Assembly (NCBI GenBank): GCA_036505875.1
Contig: DASXSR010000238.1
Location: 1-6,023, forward strand
Source of the DNA: Onstottus_A sp036505875
GTDB taxonomy: Bacteria > Acidobacteriota > Blastocatellia > UBA7656
Length of the DNA stretch: 6,023 nt
Direction: 5' to 3'
Shown: positions 1 to 6,023 of the stretch, in pieces
Position numbering within the stretch: position 1 is the first letter of the stretch
Layout: every line of letters starts with the position of its first letter
Position numbers and translations under genes: made by a program
Notes under the pieces: model-generated
Seen by the model: only the letters and a program-made list of their open reading frames with translations
What the model was told of the DNA's origin: nothing
Databases searched by the model: none

Positions 1-59
1 TGGATTTTGGATTTCGCGCCGCGATCCAACCCTCTCACGAATCCAAAATCCAAAATCCA
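1..59. repeat. Inverted repeat of heptamer sequence at left edge
   Basis: Bases 1-14 (TGGATTTTGGATTT) are the exact reverse complement of bases 46-59. A second register pairs 1-13 with 40-52. The arms flank a GC-richer spacer that contains no ORF. The left arm starts at base 1, so it may extend further upstream outside the window. As RNA this could form a long A/U-rich stem, but no T tract follows, so it is not a typical intrinsic terminator. It is more likely two inverted clusters of one simple-repeat unit. The role is unknown. Confidence 0.8.
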
Positions 60-75
60 AAATCTAAAATCAAGA
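41..75. repeat. Tandem heptamer array (ATCCAAA)n before first gene
   Basis: Three perfect ATCCAAA units (41-47, 48-54, 55-61) are followed by ATCTAAA (62-68) and a decayed ATCAAGA (69-75). The decay runs towards the start codon at 77, so only one base separates the array from the ATG. Short tandem heptamers of this kind are well known in intergenic DNA of filamentous cyanobacteria and occur in other phyla; that comparison is from general knowledge. The array fills the space where a promoter -10 region and ribosome-binding site would normally sit, so it may affect expression of the downstream gene. Confidence 0.9.
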
Positions 76-76
76 G

Positions 77-1678
77 ATGAAGACCGTTATCATAGGCCTT
101 GATGGCGCGACTTTCGACATAATCAATCCTCTCGCAAGCGCCGGCCGTTTGCCGGTTCTTTCGCGCTTGATGAAGGCAGGCACAAGCGCGCCTCTCCGTT
201 CGACTATCTTGCCAAACAGTTTTCCCGGCTGGGCGAGTTGCACGACAGGTACAAGCGAAGGAATGCACGGCGTCTTCTCGCCGTTTATCAAGAATCCGGG
301 AAGCTACACCGTTCGCGCGATGAGCGGTCGCGACATAATGACGCGACCTGTGTGGGACATCGTCACCGAACACGGCGGGCGATCGGTTGTGCTCAATGTT
401 CCAACCACCTATCCGCCCGAGCCGATCAACGGATTGATGGTGACGGGGATGCTCACGCCGGGCCGGGCTTCCGAGTTTACTTATCCGGCCTCGCTGAAGA
501 ATGAGCTGCTTGCGGAATTTCCCAATTACGTGATCGAACCTGAGCGAATTCCCGACAAGCACGCACGAGCGAAAGAGTTCCGTCGAACGATTGAGGTGCG
601 CGAGCGAGCGCTGCGGTTCCTGATGCAGCGCGGCGAGTGGGATTTTTTGATGGTCGTGTTTTCGGTGCTCGATCGAGCGCAGCACGACTATTGGGCCGAC
701 ATGGACCCTTCGCATCCGCGTCACGACTCGAAGACGCCGCGCGAGTTCCGCGAGTTCATTCACGAGATTTACGAGCGGCTCGATGCGGCGGTCGGCAGAT
801 TGGTCGAGCAATTGCCGGCCGAGACTCGCGTGTTCGTAGTTTCAGATCACGGGTTCTGCGCTGAGCTGTTTGAGATTCGCGTCAATGAGTTTCTCGCTTC
901 GGCAGGGTTGCTCGCGTTCAAGTCGACCGCCTCGCGTAAGAGCATCGCCCGCGTGAGGGATTTCAAACAAAAGATCGCGCGACGGTTCTCAACGCCATCA
1001 TCGAACGGAAATGTGCTCGATAAGAAAGTTGAATACGGCAGCGCGTTTCTTGATGAGATCGACTGGTCGCGGACTCGTGCTTTCTTCGCTCAGGATAAAG
1101 GCGTATGGGTGAATCTCGTCGGTCGAGAAAGCGAAGGCAGCGTCTCGGAGAGCGACTTCGATTCAGTGATCGAGGAAGCTCGAAGCGCCCTGCGCAACCT
1201 GACATCACGCGAAGATGGAGAGCCGGTCTTTGAGCAGGTGATGCGCCGCGAAGAGGCGTTCAGAGGCGAATGGTCAAACAGGCTTCCTGACTTGGTGATG
1301 GTTCCTCGGCGCGACGAGTACGTTTACAACGAGCGTCCGAGTTACGGCGACGTGATCGTCCCGGCGGACTCGACAACCGGCACTCACTCGCGCGACGGGA
1401 TTTTCATCGCGTGGGGAAGAGGGATCAAGAGCGGCGTATCTTTCACTTCGCGGCCGAATTTGCGCGACGTCGGACCGACTGCCTTGGTGTCGTTGGGATG
1501 TGTGTTGACGCAAGATATGGACGGCCGCGCTTTGATGGAAGTATGCGAAGATGCCGGCGAGCCTGCGAGAACCGGAAGCTCATATAAACGGACCTTGACC
1601 GAGAAGGAAGCCGTTTACAGCTTGGTCGAAGAGTCGGAACTTAGGGAACGTCTGCGAGCTTTGGGTTATATCGAATAG
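77..1678 (+). CDS. Alkaline-phosphatase-superfamily phosphodiesterase/nucleotide pyrophosphatase-like enzyme, paralog 1
   Basis: This 533-residue soluble protein belongs to the type I phosphodiesterase/nucleotide pyrophosphatase group of the AlkP superfamily, two-metal enzymes that cleave or transfer phosphate esters. The N-terminal strand IIGLDGATFD carries metal ligand D9. S48 sits at the nucleophile position, in PNSFPGW before a TTG...HG segment. D199 and H203 (LDRAQHDYW), D257 and H258 (SDHG) and H437 (TGTHSRDG) complete the expected set of ligands. There is no signal peptide or membrane helix, because the catalytic core begins at residue 3; cytoplasmic location is inferred. Residues 280-320 form a polar, basic insert after the SDHG motif. 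The C-terminus ends in RLRALGYIE, a tail shared with the next gene. The start at 77 is fixed by alignment with that paralog (MKTVIIGLDG versus MKILVIGLDA), despite no Shine-Dalgarno site. The substrate is unknown. Family assignment is firm; the exact reaction is not. Confidence 0.93.
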   Translation: MKTVIIGLDGATFDIINPLASAGRLPVLSRLMKAGTSAPLRSTILPNSFPGWASCTTGTSEGMHGVFSPFIKNPGSYTVRAMSGRDIMTRPVWDIVTEHGGRSVVLNVPTTYPPEPINGLMVTGMLTPGRASEFTYPASLKNELLAEFPNYVIEPERIPDKHARAKEFRRTIEVRERALRFLMQRGEWDFLMVVFSVLDRAQHDYWADMDPSHPRHDSKTPREFREFIHEIYERLDAAVGRLVEQLPAETRVFVVSDHGFCAELFEIRVNEFLASAGLLAFKSTASRKSIARVRDFKQKIARRFSTPSSNGNVLDKKVEYGSAFLDEIDWSRTRAFFAQDKGVWVNLVGRESEGSVSESDFDSVIEEARSALRNLTSREDGEPVFEQVMRREEAFRGEWSNRLPDLVMVPRRDEYVYNERPSYGDVIVPADSTTGTHSRDGIFIAWGRGIKSGVSFTSRPNLRDVGPTALVSLGCVLTQDMDGRALMEVCEDAGEPARTGSSYKRTLTEKEAVYSLVEESELRERLRALGYIE

Positions 1679-1687
1679 ACCGCGTAT

Positions 1688-1715
1688 CTGCTACCCAATT
1701 CGCGGAGGGTAGTAG
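1688..1715 (+). terminator. Hairpin after first gene, possible weak terminator
   Basis: CTGCTACCC (1688-1696) pairs with GGGTAGTAG (1707-1715) to make a 9-bp stem with one G-U pair and a 10-base loop. It begins nine bases after the stop codon of the first gene. No T tract follows, the nearest being TTTT at 1739-1742, so intrinsic termination would be inefficient. It could instead protect the 3' end of the message or act with Rho. The pairing is seen directly; the role is inferred. Confidence 0.35.
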
Positions 1716-1740
1716 TTAGCGTGAAAGTCAACAACTTGTT

Positions 1741-1780
1741 TTGAGGGATCTCGCGAAGCGGGCGAAGGAGTCTGGCCCAT
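1741..1780. repeat. Possible interspersed-repeat remnant (GCGAAGCGGGCGAAGGAGTC type)
   Basis: The stretch GAGGGATCTCGCGAAGCGGG followed by CGAAGGAGTCTGGCCC resembles, from memory, a family of non-coding interspersed repeats seen in several bacterial phyla with a core like GAGCGAAGCGAAGGATCTGG. There is only one copy in the window, so repetition cannot be shown here. It may extend to about 1850. No protein-coding signal is convincing across it. Confidence 0.3.
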
Positions 1781-1814
1781 CGCACGAGCCCGGTGTCGGT
1801 GGGACCAAAAAGTT

Positions 1815-1850
1815 CTCCCTTGCCCAGCTTTGCCAACCTACGCGAGGGAG
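1815..1850 (+). other. Potential hairpin in the intergenic gap
   Basis: CTCCCTTGC (1815-1823) can pair with GCGAGGGAG (1842-1850): nine pairs including one U-G, with an 18-base loop. The loop is long and no T tract follows. It may be the folded core of a repeat element or part of a structured 5' leader for the second gene. Only the complementarity is directly supported. Confidence 0.35.
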
Positions 1851-1868
1851 CCAACCGAAAAGGACTTT

Positions 1869-1881
1869 GCTTCCGGGAAGC
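1869..1881 (+). other. Small GC hairpin followed by T-rich run
   Basis: GCTTC (1869-1873) pairs with GAAGC (1877-1881) across a CGG triloop, followed by TTCTTT (1882-1887). This has the outline of a minimal intrinsic terminator or leader attenuator, but a 5-bp stem and an interrupted T run are weak. If transcription enters from the first gene, it would reduce read-through into the second. Confidence 0.25.
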
Positions 1882-1906
1882 TTCTTTGGAAAAATCACGA
1901 ATTTGT

Positions 1907-1925
1907 GTGAGACTACAGGTCTCGC
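1907..1925 (+). promoter_or_regulatory. Hairpin just upstream of second gene start
   Basis: GTGAGAC (1907-1913) pairs with GTCTCGC (1919-1925), giving seven pairs with one U-G and a TACAG loop. The hairpin ends nine bases before the ATG at 1935. The only AGG-like sequence (1917-1919) lies in the loop and stem and is about 15 bases from the ATG, too far for a normal ribosome-binding site. The stem could affect initiation or be an operator half-site pair. The structure is plausible and the function is a guess. Confidence 0.35.
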
Positions 1926-1934
1926 TGAAATTCG

Positions 1935-3542
1935 ATGAAGATCCTAGTCATCGGTCTTGATGCGGCAACCTTCGACCTGATCGAGCCTTGGGGGGCGGCT
2001 GGTCACCTTCCGGCGCTAACGCGATTAATCAATGAAGGCACGTCGGCGCGACTCATTTCCACGCCGAACATGCACAGCGCGTCGGCGTGGACTTCCATAC
2101 TGACTGGTCTGAATCCCGGACGCCACGGCCTCTTCGTCTTTTCCGATCGAGATTTCGCGAGCGGCAAGCAAATCTTTTTCAAAGGCGGCGATCGCATCGG
2201 CGAGTTGATCGGCTCGCACCTTGCGAGGCACAGGCTTACGTCGGGATTCCTCAACGTCCCGATGACTTATCCTGCCCAATGCGCGCAAGGAAGTTTCATG
2301 GTCAGCGGCCTCGACGCTCCGTCTCTAAATGACCGCGCATTTTGTCCCGGAGAGCTTCGAGAGGAATTGCTCCGCCGATTTCCTGATTATGATTTTGCGC
2401 CGAGGCGGCTTGGCGATTTGATGAGAAGCGGCCGTCTCGAGGACGCGGCCCGCCAGTGGCTGAATCTAGTCGAGATCCAAACGTCAGCGGCGGAGTACTT
2501 GATCAACAGCAGACCCACGGATCTGTTCATGATCGTTTACACGGCCAGCGATTGGGCCGGTCACAACTTGTGGAAGTTCAGTCAAGCCAGCGCCGATAAG
2601 AATCCAATTCTTGAAATCTATTCCGCGCTCGATAGAGCAATTGCTCGCTTGCTCCGGCACGCGAATTCGGAGACTCAGGTTTACATTATCTCCGACCACG
2701 GGATGGGACCCCACACAGGCGCGTCTTATCATCTGGCGGATTGGCTCGAGTCTAGCGGTTACCTGGTTAGGAGACGTCGTGCACACTCGCCTCAATCCGT
2801 CATCAGCGCCAGCCGAAACGCGATTCGCAGCGTTGTTCCTGCCTCGCTGAGAGAGCGAGCGAAAGAGAGAATCGGCGAAGAACGGCTGCAGAGATTGCGG
2901 GCAGTGGAGAAGGATTCCTTCTATGCTTCGGTCGATTGGGAGCACACGGTCGCCTACACCGAGCCTGGACGGCACGTCATCAACATCAACCTCGAAGGGC
3001 GAAACGCAAACGGTATCGTTGCGCCCTCTGACTATGATAGGACTTGCCTTCGAATCATCGCTGAGTTGAACAACTGGAAGGACGTGTCGGGAACGCCCGT
3101 GGTCGAAAGAGTGGTCCGCCGCGACGAGGCCTACTCTGGTCCGTTTGTAGAACGCGCGAGCGATTTATTCATACATTGGAACACCGCTGCCGACCTCGGC
3201 GAGCCGCCCGAGGAGGTTCGCGCGCGAGGATTTTGGTGGAGCGGCGACCATCGACCCGATGGCGTGTTGATAATTAAGGGGCCAGGAATTCGGTCGAACA
3301 CGCGGGGCGCCGCACAGACGGTGTACGATCTGGTGCCGACGATCACGTATGCTGCGGGCTTGCCGGTGCCCGATAAGCTGGACGGACGAGTGATCCAATC
3401 TGCGTTTACTGAAGAGTTCCTCGCGGAGCGTCCAGTTCAGATCGAAGAAGCGAGCTCGATTTCGACTCAAGGCCAGATTCAGATTAGCGCCGCCGAGGAG
3501 CAGGCCGTGGAAGAAAAGCTGCGCAGCCTCGGTTATATGTGA
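1935..3542 (+). CDS. Alkaline-phosphatase-superfamily phosphodiesterase/nucleotide pyrophosphatase-like enzyme, paralog 2
   Basis: This 535-residue paralog of the first enzyme aligns with it without gaps for at least the first 113 residues; by my count about half of the first 70 are identical. The active-site set is complete: D9 (VIGLDAATFD), S48 at the nucleophile position before AWTSILTG and NPGRHG, D206 and H210 (SDWAGHNLW), D254 and H255 (SDHG), and H439 (SGDHRPDG). LNVPMTYP (106-113) and RRDEAY (395-400) match LNVPTTYP and RREEAF in paralog 1. No signal peptide or membrane helix is visible, so it is probably cytoplasmic. Residues 278-323 are strongly basic and helix-prone, which could favour contact with membrane or a nucleic-acid-like substrate. 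The C-terminus ends EKLRSLGYM. Its stop overlaps the next start, so it is probably co-translated with the membrane protein. No good ribosome-binding site precedes the ATG; homology fixes the start. The substrate is unknown. Confidence 0.93.
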   Translation: MKILVIGLDAATFDLIEPWGAAGHLPALTRLINEGTSARLISTPNMHSASAWTSILTGLNPGRHGLFVFSDRDFASGKQIFFKGGDRIGELIGSHLARHRLTSGFLNVPMTYPAQCAQGSFMVSGLDAPSLNDRAFCPGELREELLRRFPDYDFAPRRLGDLMRSGRLEDAARQWLNLVEIQTSAAEYLINSRPTDLFMIVYTASDWAGHNLWKFSQASADKNPILEIYSALDRAIARLLRHANSETQVYIISDHGMGPHTGASYHLADWLESSGYLVRRRRAHSPQSVISASRNAIRSVVPASLRERAKERIGEERLQRLRAVEKDSFYASVDWEHTVAYTEPGRHVININLEGRNANGIVAPSDYDRTCLRIIAELNNWKDVSGTPVVERVVRRDEAYSGPFVERASDLFIHWNTAADLGEPPEEVRARGFWWSGDHRPDGVLIIKGPGIRSNTRGAAQTVYDLVPTITYAAGLPVPDKLDGRVIQSAFTEEFLAERPVQIEEASSISTQGQIQISAAEEQAVEEKLRSLGYM

Positions 3543-6023
3543 TGGATGAGTTGCAAAGGATGAATGCTGAGCTGGAAGTCGAACCTCGCGCAGCGGTAGA
3601 ACCCGCGCCAACAAGGGCAGCCCTTCCTTTAGCGCGGCACGCACGAAATATCACCTTAATCCTTCTCGCTATTGTTGCTCTGTTCTGGCGAGTGTGCTTT
3701 CTCGGCGAGACGCTTGTCGATGTCAATACGCTGAACAACCAACTGCCATGGGGTTACTACGCGGGTCCATCCGACTACCCCTACAATCGGCGCGACCTCA
3801 CTGATACTTACGTCACACGCGAATACTTTGTCGTTTCGGCTTATCGGGATGGCGAGTTTCCTTTGTGGAATCCTTATACGATGGCGGGCCACCCGATCTA
3901 CGCCGATGGCGTGACAAGGACGCTTTCGCCATTCTTGCTGTTCTACAAATTTTTCGATGTCCCGCTCGGATACTCACTCGCACGGATCAGCGAACTGGCG
4001 CTGGCGATCGTCTTCATGTACGCCTTTCTGGTCGCGATTGGAGCGAGCGCGAACGGCGCGTTGATGGGCTCGCTTGTCTTTGGGTTCTCGGCGCACTCGA
4101 TGTTTCACCTGACTGGACTGGGCTGGTGGGGCGGACTTATGTGGCTGCCTCTGATTCTGTTGTTTGCAGATCGGGCGATCATCGCAAATCGCCACGCCGG
4201 CAGCTTGTATTACGCGATGCTGGCTGGAGTATTCCTCGCGCTGCAGTTCTTTTGTGGATACCTGCCGAATGCAGTTTACTACGTCGGCGCTGTCGTCTTG
4301 TACTACTTGTTCTTTGCAATTTTTCGGGGTCGCGGCGACAGTGCGCCGCGTATTGTGCTGCGCAGAGTCGCGATGATGATCGTGACGCTAGCGGTCGGCC
4401 TTGCGCTTTCGGCAACGCAATGGGCGCCGTCGCTCGAATTACTCTCCTATTCGAATCGCAAAATAGTCGGCGCCGAGCTTGGTTACGTCTGGCTGCCGCC
4501 GTGGTATGCCGCGACCCTTGTCTTTCCGAACCTGTTCGGCTCGGCTTATGACGCAAGGATGCTGACGCTGTTCACCGGAATCGGGGTCTCGCACGATCAT
4601 ATTTTGTATCTAGGCATTGCGGCGCTAGTGCCACTTTGCTTCAGCGTCTATTGGTTGAGACGAAACATCGAAGGACTTGACCCGGCTTGTTTAGCGTCTC
4701 GTAATCGCATGGTCTTTTTCGTGATCCTGGCATCAATCTCTCTTTTCCTGATGATGGCGGCGCCGCTATACGTCCCCGTAACACGATACATTCCAATTCT
4801 TCAAGTCATTCGCGTGGCCGTTCGCGCGGGCGTGTTGTTTCTCTTTGCGGCAGCGGCGCTGGTGGCATTTGGAGTTGACATGCTTCTTGCGTCTACCGCT
4901 GACGTGCTTCAACGATTCCATCGGCACGCTCGGAATGTCGCGATCTCTGTCACAGGATGCTTGTTGCTTGTTACTGCAGGATCTTATTTGCTCAGGGCCT
5001 CGGGCTTCTCGGTTGATCCGGCTCAGCGGGGACGTACGGCTTTCATCGGTCGCGCGGCTTTAGCTTTGAGCGCGGAAATGACCCCGCCACGTGTTGGAAT
5101 AGTTCTACCGCTGATTTTCATTGTGCTTGTCGTCGTTGCGCTGTGGGCATTTGCAAAAGGACTGCTCCCCCGCAAGGCCTTCTTTGCACTGCTGACCGCG
5201 TTGCTGGTTTTAGATCTTTATTGGGATAGCACGCAGTTCGATCATAGCTTCGATCGCGCTCGCGTATTTCCGAAGACCGAGATAACCGATCTGATGAGAT
5301 CGCTTCCGCCCGGCCGTGTTCTGGTAGTCCCGTCAGAGCTGGAGACTAATCGCAGCGCGGCGGCGGGATCTGCTACTGAGAAAATAATCGCGCCGCCCAA
5401 CACGCTGTTGCCTTATCGGATTTCAACGGTGACGGGGAAGAATCAGCAGTTTCCAAAATGGTATCGTGAGTTCGCCTCGTTGATAGAGCCTCAGCCGAAT
5501 CTCAGCCACGTCGTGTTCGATACGTCCCGCTCACCTCTTTTCGATCTGCTGAATGTGAGATACGCAATAACACACGAGTCGACGCCGGTGCCGGGCTACA
5601 AACTGCTTCGACAGGCCGAAGGTGTTTCGTTGTATGAGAATGTGCAAGCTCTGCCGCGCGCATTCTTTGTATCTCATATTATCGATGCTTCAAGTCATGA
5701 AGAGGCTCTAAACATATTGCAAGACCGGGCGTTCGACCCAAGGAAGACCGCGGTTATTGAGGATGCGGGGCCGACTTTCGCAGCGCTGGCGCAGCGAGCC
5801 GACGAGTTACATTCAGACCTGGATAAGCCAAGTTCAGGCGTAGCGCGAATTGTTGAAGACAAGCGTAACCGCGTAGCTGTTGAGACCGAGAACCAGAGCG
5901 CTGAAACGCTGGTGCTCAGCGACAACGACTATCCCGGCTGGCGAGCCTTTGTGGACGGATTGCCTGTTCACATCCTCCGGGCGAACTGCACAATGCGGGC
6001 GGTCAACGTTCCCGCAGGCCGCC
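3542..6023 (+). CDS. YfhO-family polytopic membrane protein (GT-C-like), 3' end cut by window
   Basis: An open frame of 827 codons runs off the window. A short polar, Pro/Ala-rich N-terminus (1-35) is followed by a first helix (about 36-54), a long loop with FPLWNPYTMAGHPIY (106-120), then about eleven further hydrophobic segments near 151-168, 196-210, 221-240, 244-262, 271-292, 354-371, 389-408, 428-448, 466-485, 518-537 and 545-560. A soluble domain follows, with LFDLLNVRYAI (666-676) and DYPGWRAFVDG (796-806), then AN and RAVNVPAGR at the edge. These are YfhO-family hallmarks. B. subtilis YfhO, about 860 residues, is required for lipoteichoic acid glycosylation, so most of this protein is present. 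Acidic residues D85 and D88 in the first long loop are candidate GT-C catalytic positions (inference). The ATG at 3542 overlaps the preceding stop; an in-frame ATG at 3560 is an alternative. The acceptor and sugar are unknown. Confidence 0.9.
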   Translation, partial: MDELQRMNAELEVEPRAAVEPAPTRAALPLARHARNITLILLAIVALFWRVCFLGETLVDVNTLNNQLPWGYYAGPSDYPYNRRDLTDTYVTREYFVVSAYRDGEFPLWNPYTMAGHPIYADGVTRTLSPFLLFYKFFDVPLGYSLARISELALAIVFMYAFLVAIGASANGALMGSLVFGFSAHSMFHLTGLGWWGGLMWLPLILLFADRAIIANRHAGSLYYAMLAGVFLALQFFCGYLPNAVYYVGAVVLYYLFFAIFRGRGDSAPRIVLRRVAMMIVTLAVGLALSATQWAPSLELLSYSNRKIVGAELGYVWLPPWYAATLVFPNLFGSAYDARMLTLFTGIGVSHDHILYLGIAALVPLCFSVYWLRRNIEGLDPACLASRNRMVFFVILASISLFLMMAAPLYVPVTRYIPILQVIRVAVRAGVLFLFAAAALVAFGVDMLLASTADVLQRFHRHARNVAISVTGCLLLVTAGSYLLRASGFSVDPAQRGRTAFIGRAALALSAEMTPPRVGIVLPLIFIVLVVVALWAFAKGLLPRKAFFALLTALLVLDLYWDSTQFDHSFDRARVFPKTEITDLMRSLPPGRVLVVPSELETNRSAAAGSATEKIIAPPNTLLPYRISTVTGKNQQFPKWYREFASLIEPQPNLSHVVFDTSRSPLFDLLNVRYAITHESTPVPGYKLLRQAEGVSLYENVQALPRAFFVSHIIDASSHEEALNILQDRAFDPRKTAVIEDAGPTFAALAQRADELHSDLDKPSSGVARIVEDKRNRVAVETENQSAETLVLSDNDYPGWRAFVDGLPVHILRANCTMRAVNVPAGR

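Noticed and set aside
1..76. CRISPR-like short repeats
   Set aside because: The units are seven bases and directly adjacent with no spacers, so this is a simple tandem repeat.
35..811. Long minus-strand open frame of 258 codons opposite the first enzyme
   Set aside because: It lies antisense to a clear gene with all active-site motifs, its protein is Arg/His-rich with no recognisable motif, and its C-terminal residues are just translated heptamer repeat.
1666..1854. Minus-strand 62-codon frame across the intergenic gap
   Set aside because: It overlaps the end of the first gene, runs through the repeat-like stretch, and shows no ribosome-binding site or recognisable protein.
1867..1895. Sigma-70-like promoter TTGCTT - 17 bases - AAAAAT before the second gene
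   Set aside because: Only three of six and four of six consensus bases match, and one such match in an intergenic gap is expected by chance. It overlaps the small hairpin.
2484..3644. Minus-strand open frames of 163 and 159 codons
   Set aside because: They are antisense shadows of the second enzyme, and no domain or initiation signal is visible.
3865..4551. Plus-strand open frame of 228 codons
   Set aside because: It lies wholly inside the YfhO-family gene in another frame. The real frame continues from 3542 to the window end with membrane helices and family motifs, whereas this product is Arg/Cys-rich without them.

Overview
The window holds three co-oriented plus-strand genes: two complete, paralogous, cytoplasmic-looking alkaline-phosphatase-superfamily enzymes (77-1678 and 1935-3542), followed by a large polytopic YfhO-family membrane protein (3542 to the window edge, incomplete at its 3' end). 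The DNA looks bacterial and moderately GC-rich, with compact coding and few Shine-Dalgarno-like sites. The protein types, the 'LGY' C-terminal tails on the phosphatase-like enzymes and the AT-rich heptamer repeat in a GC-richer background suggest an environmental Gram-negative-type phylum. Acidobacteriota is my best guess, but there is no rRNA or other marker here, so this is weakly held.

Layout. Positions 1-76 are non-coding and carry a tandem heptamer array (41-75) that runs up to the first start codon, plus an inverted copy of the same unit at the left edge. The first enzyme follows. The gap 1679-1934 (256 bases) has no convincing gene. It holds four potential hairpins and a stretch resembling known bacterial interspersed repeats. 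The second enzyme comes next, and its stop codon overlaps the start of the membrane protein (TGATG), so these two genes are very probably translated together.

How the genes may work together. Both enzymes keep every metal ligand and a candidate Ser nucleophile expected of the phosphodiesterase/nucleotide pyrophosphatase branch of the superfamily, and neither has a signal peptide or membrane helix. The membrane protein has the layout of the YfhO family (GT-C-like). The B. subtilis YfhO is needed for glycosylation of lipoteichoic acid. A reasonable inference is a cell-surface glycan or glycolipid locus in which soluble phospho-ester hydrolases or transferases act on the cytoplasmic side and the YfhO-like protein acts on lipid-linked sugars at the membrane. 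Substrates cannot be read from the sequence. I see no CRISPR array, tRNA, rRNA, transposase or phage gene.
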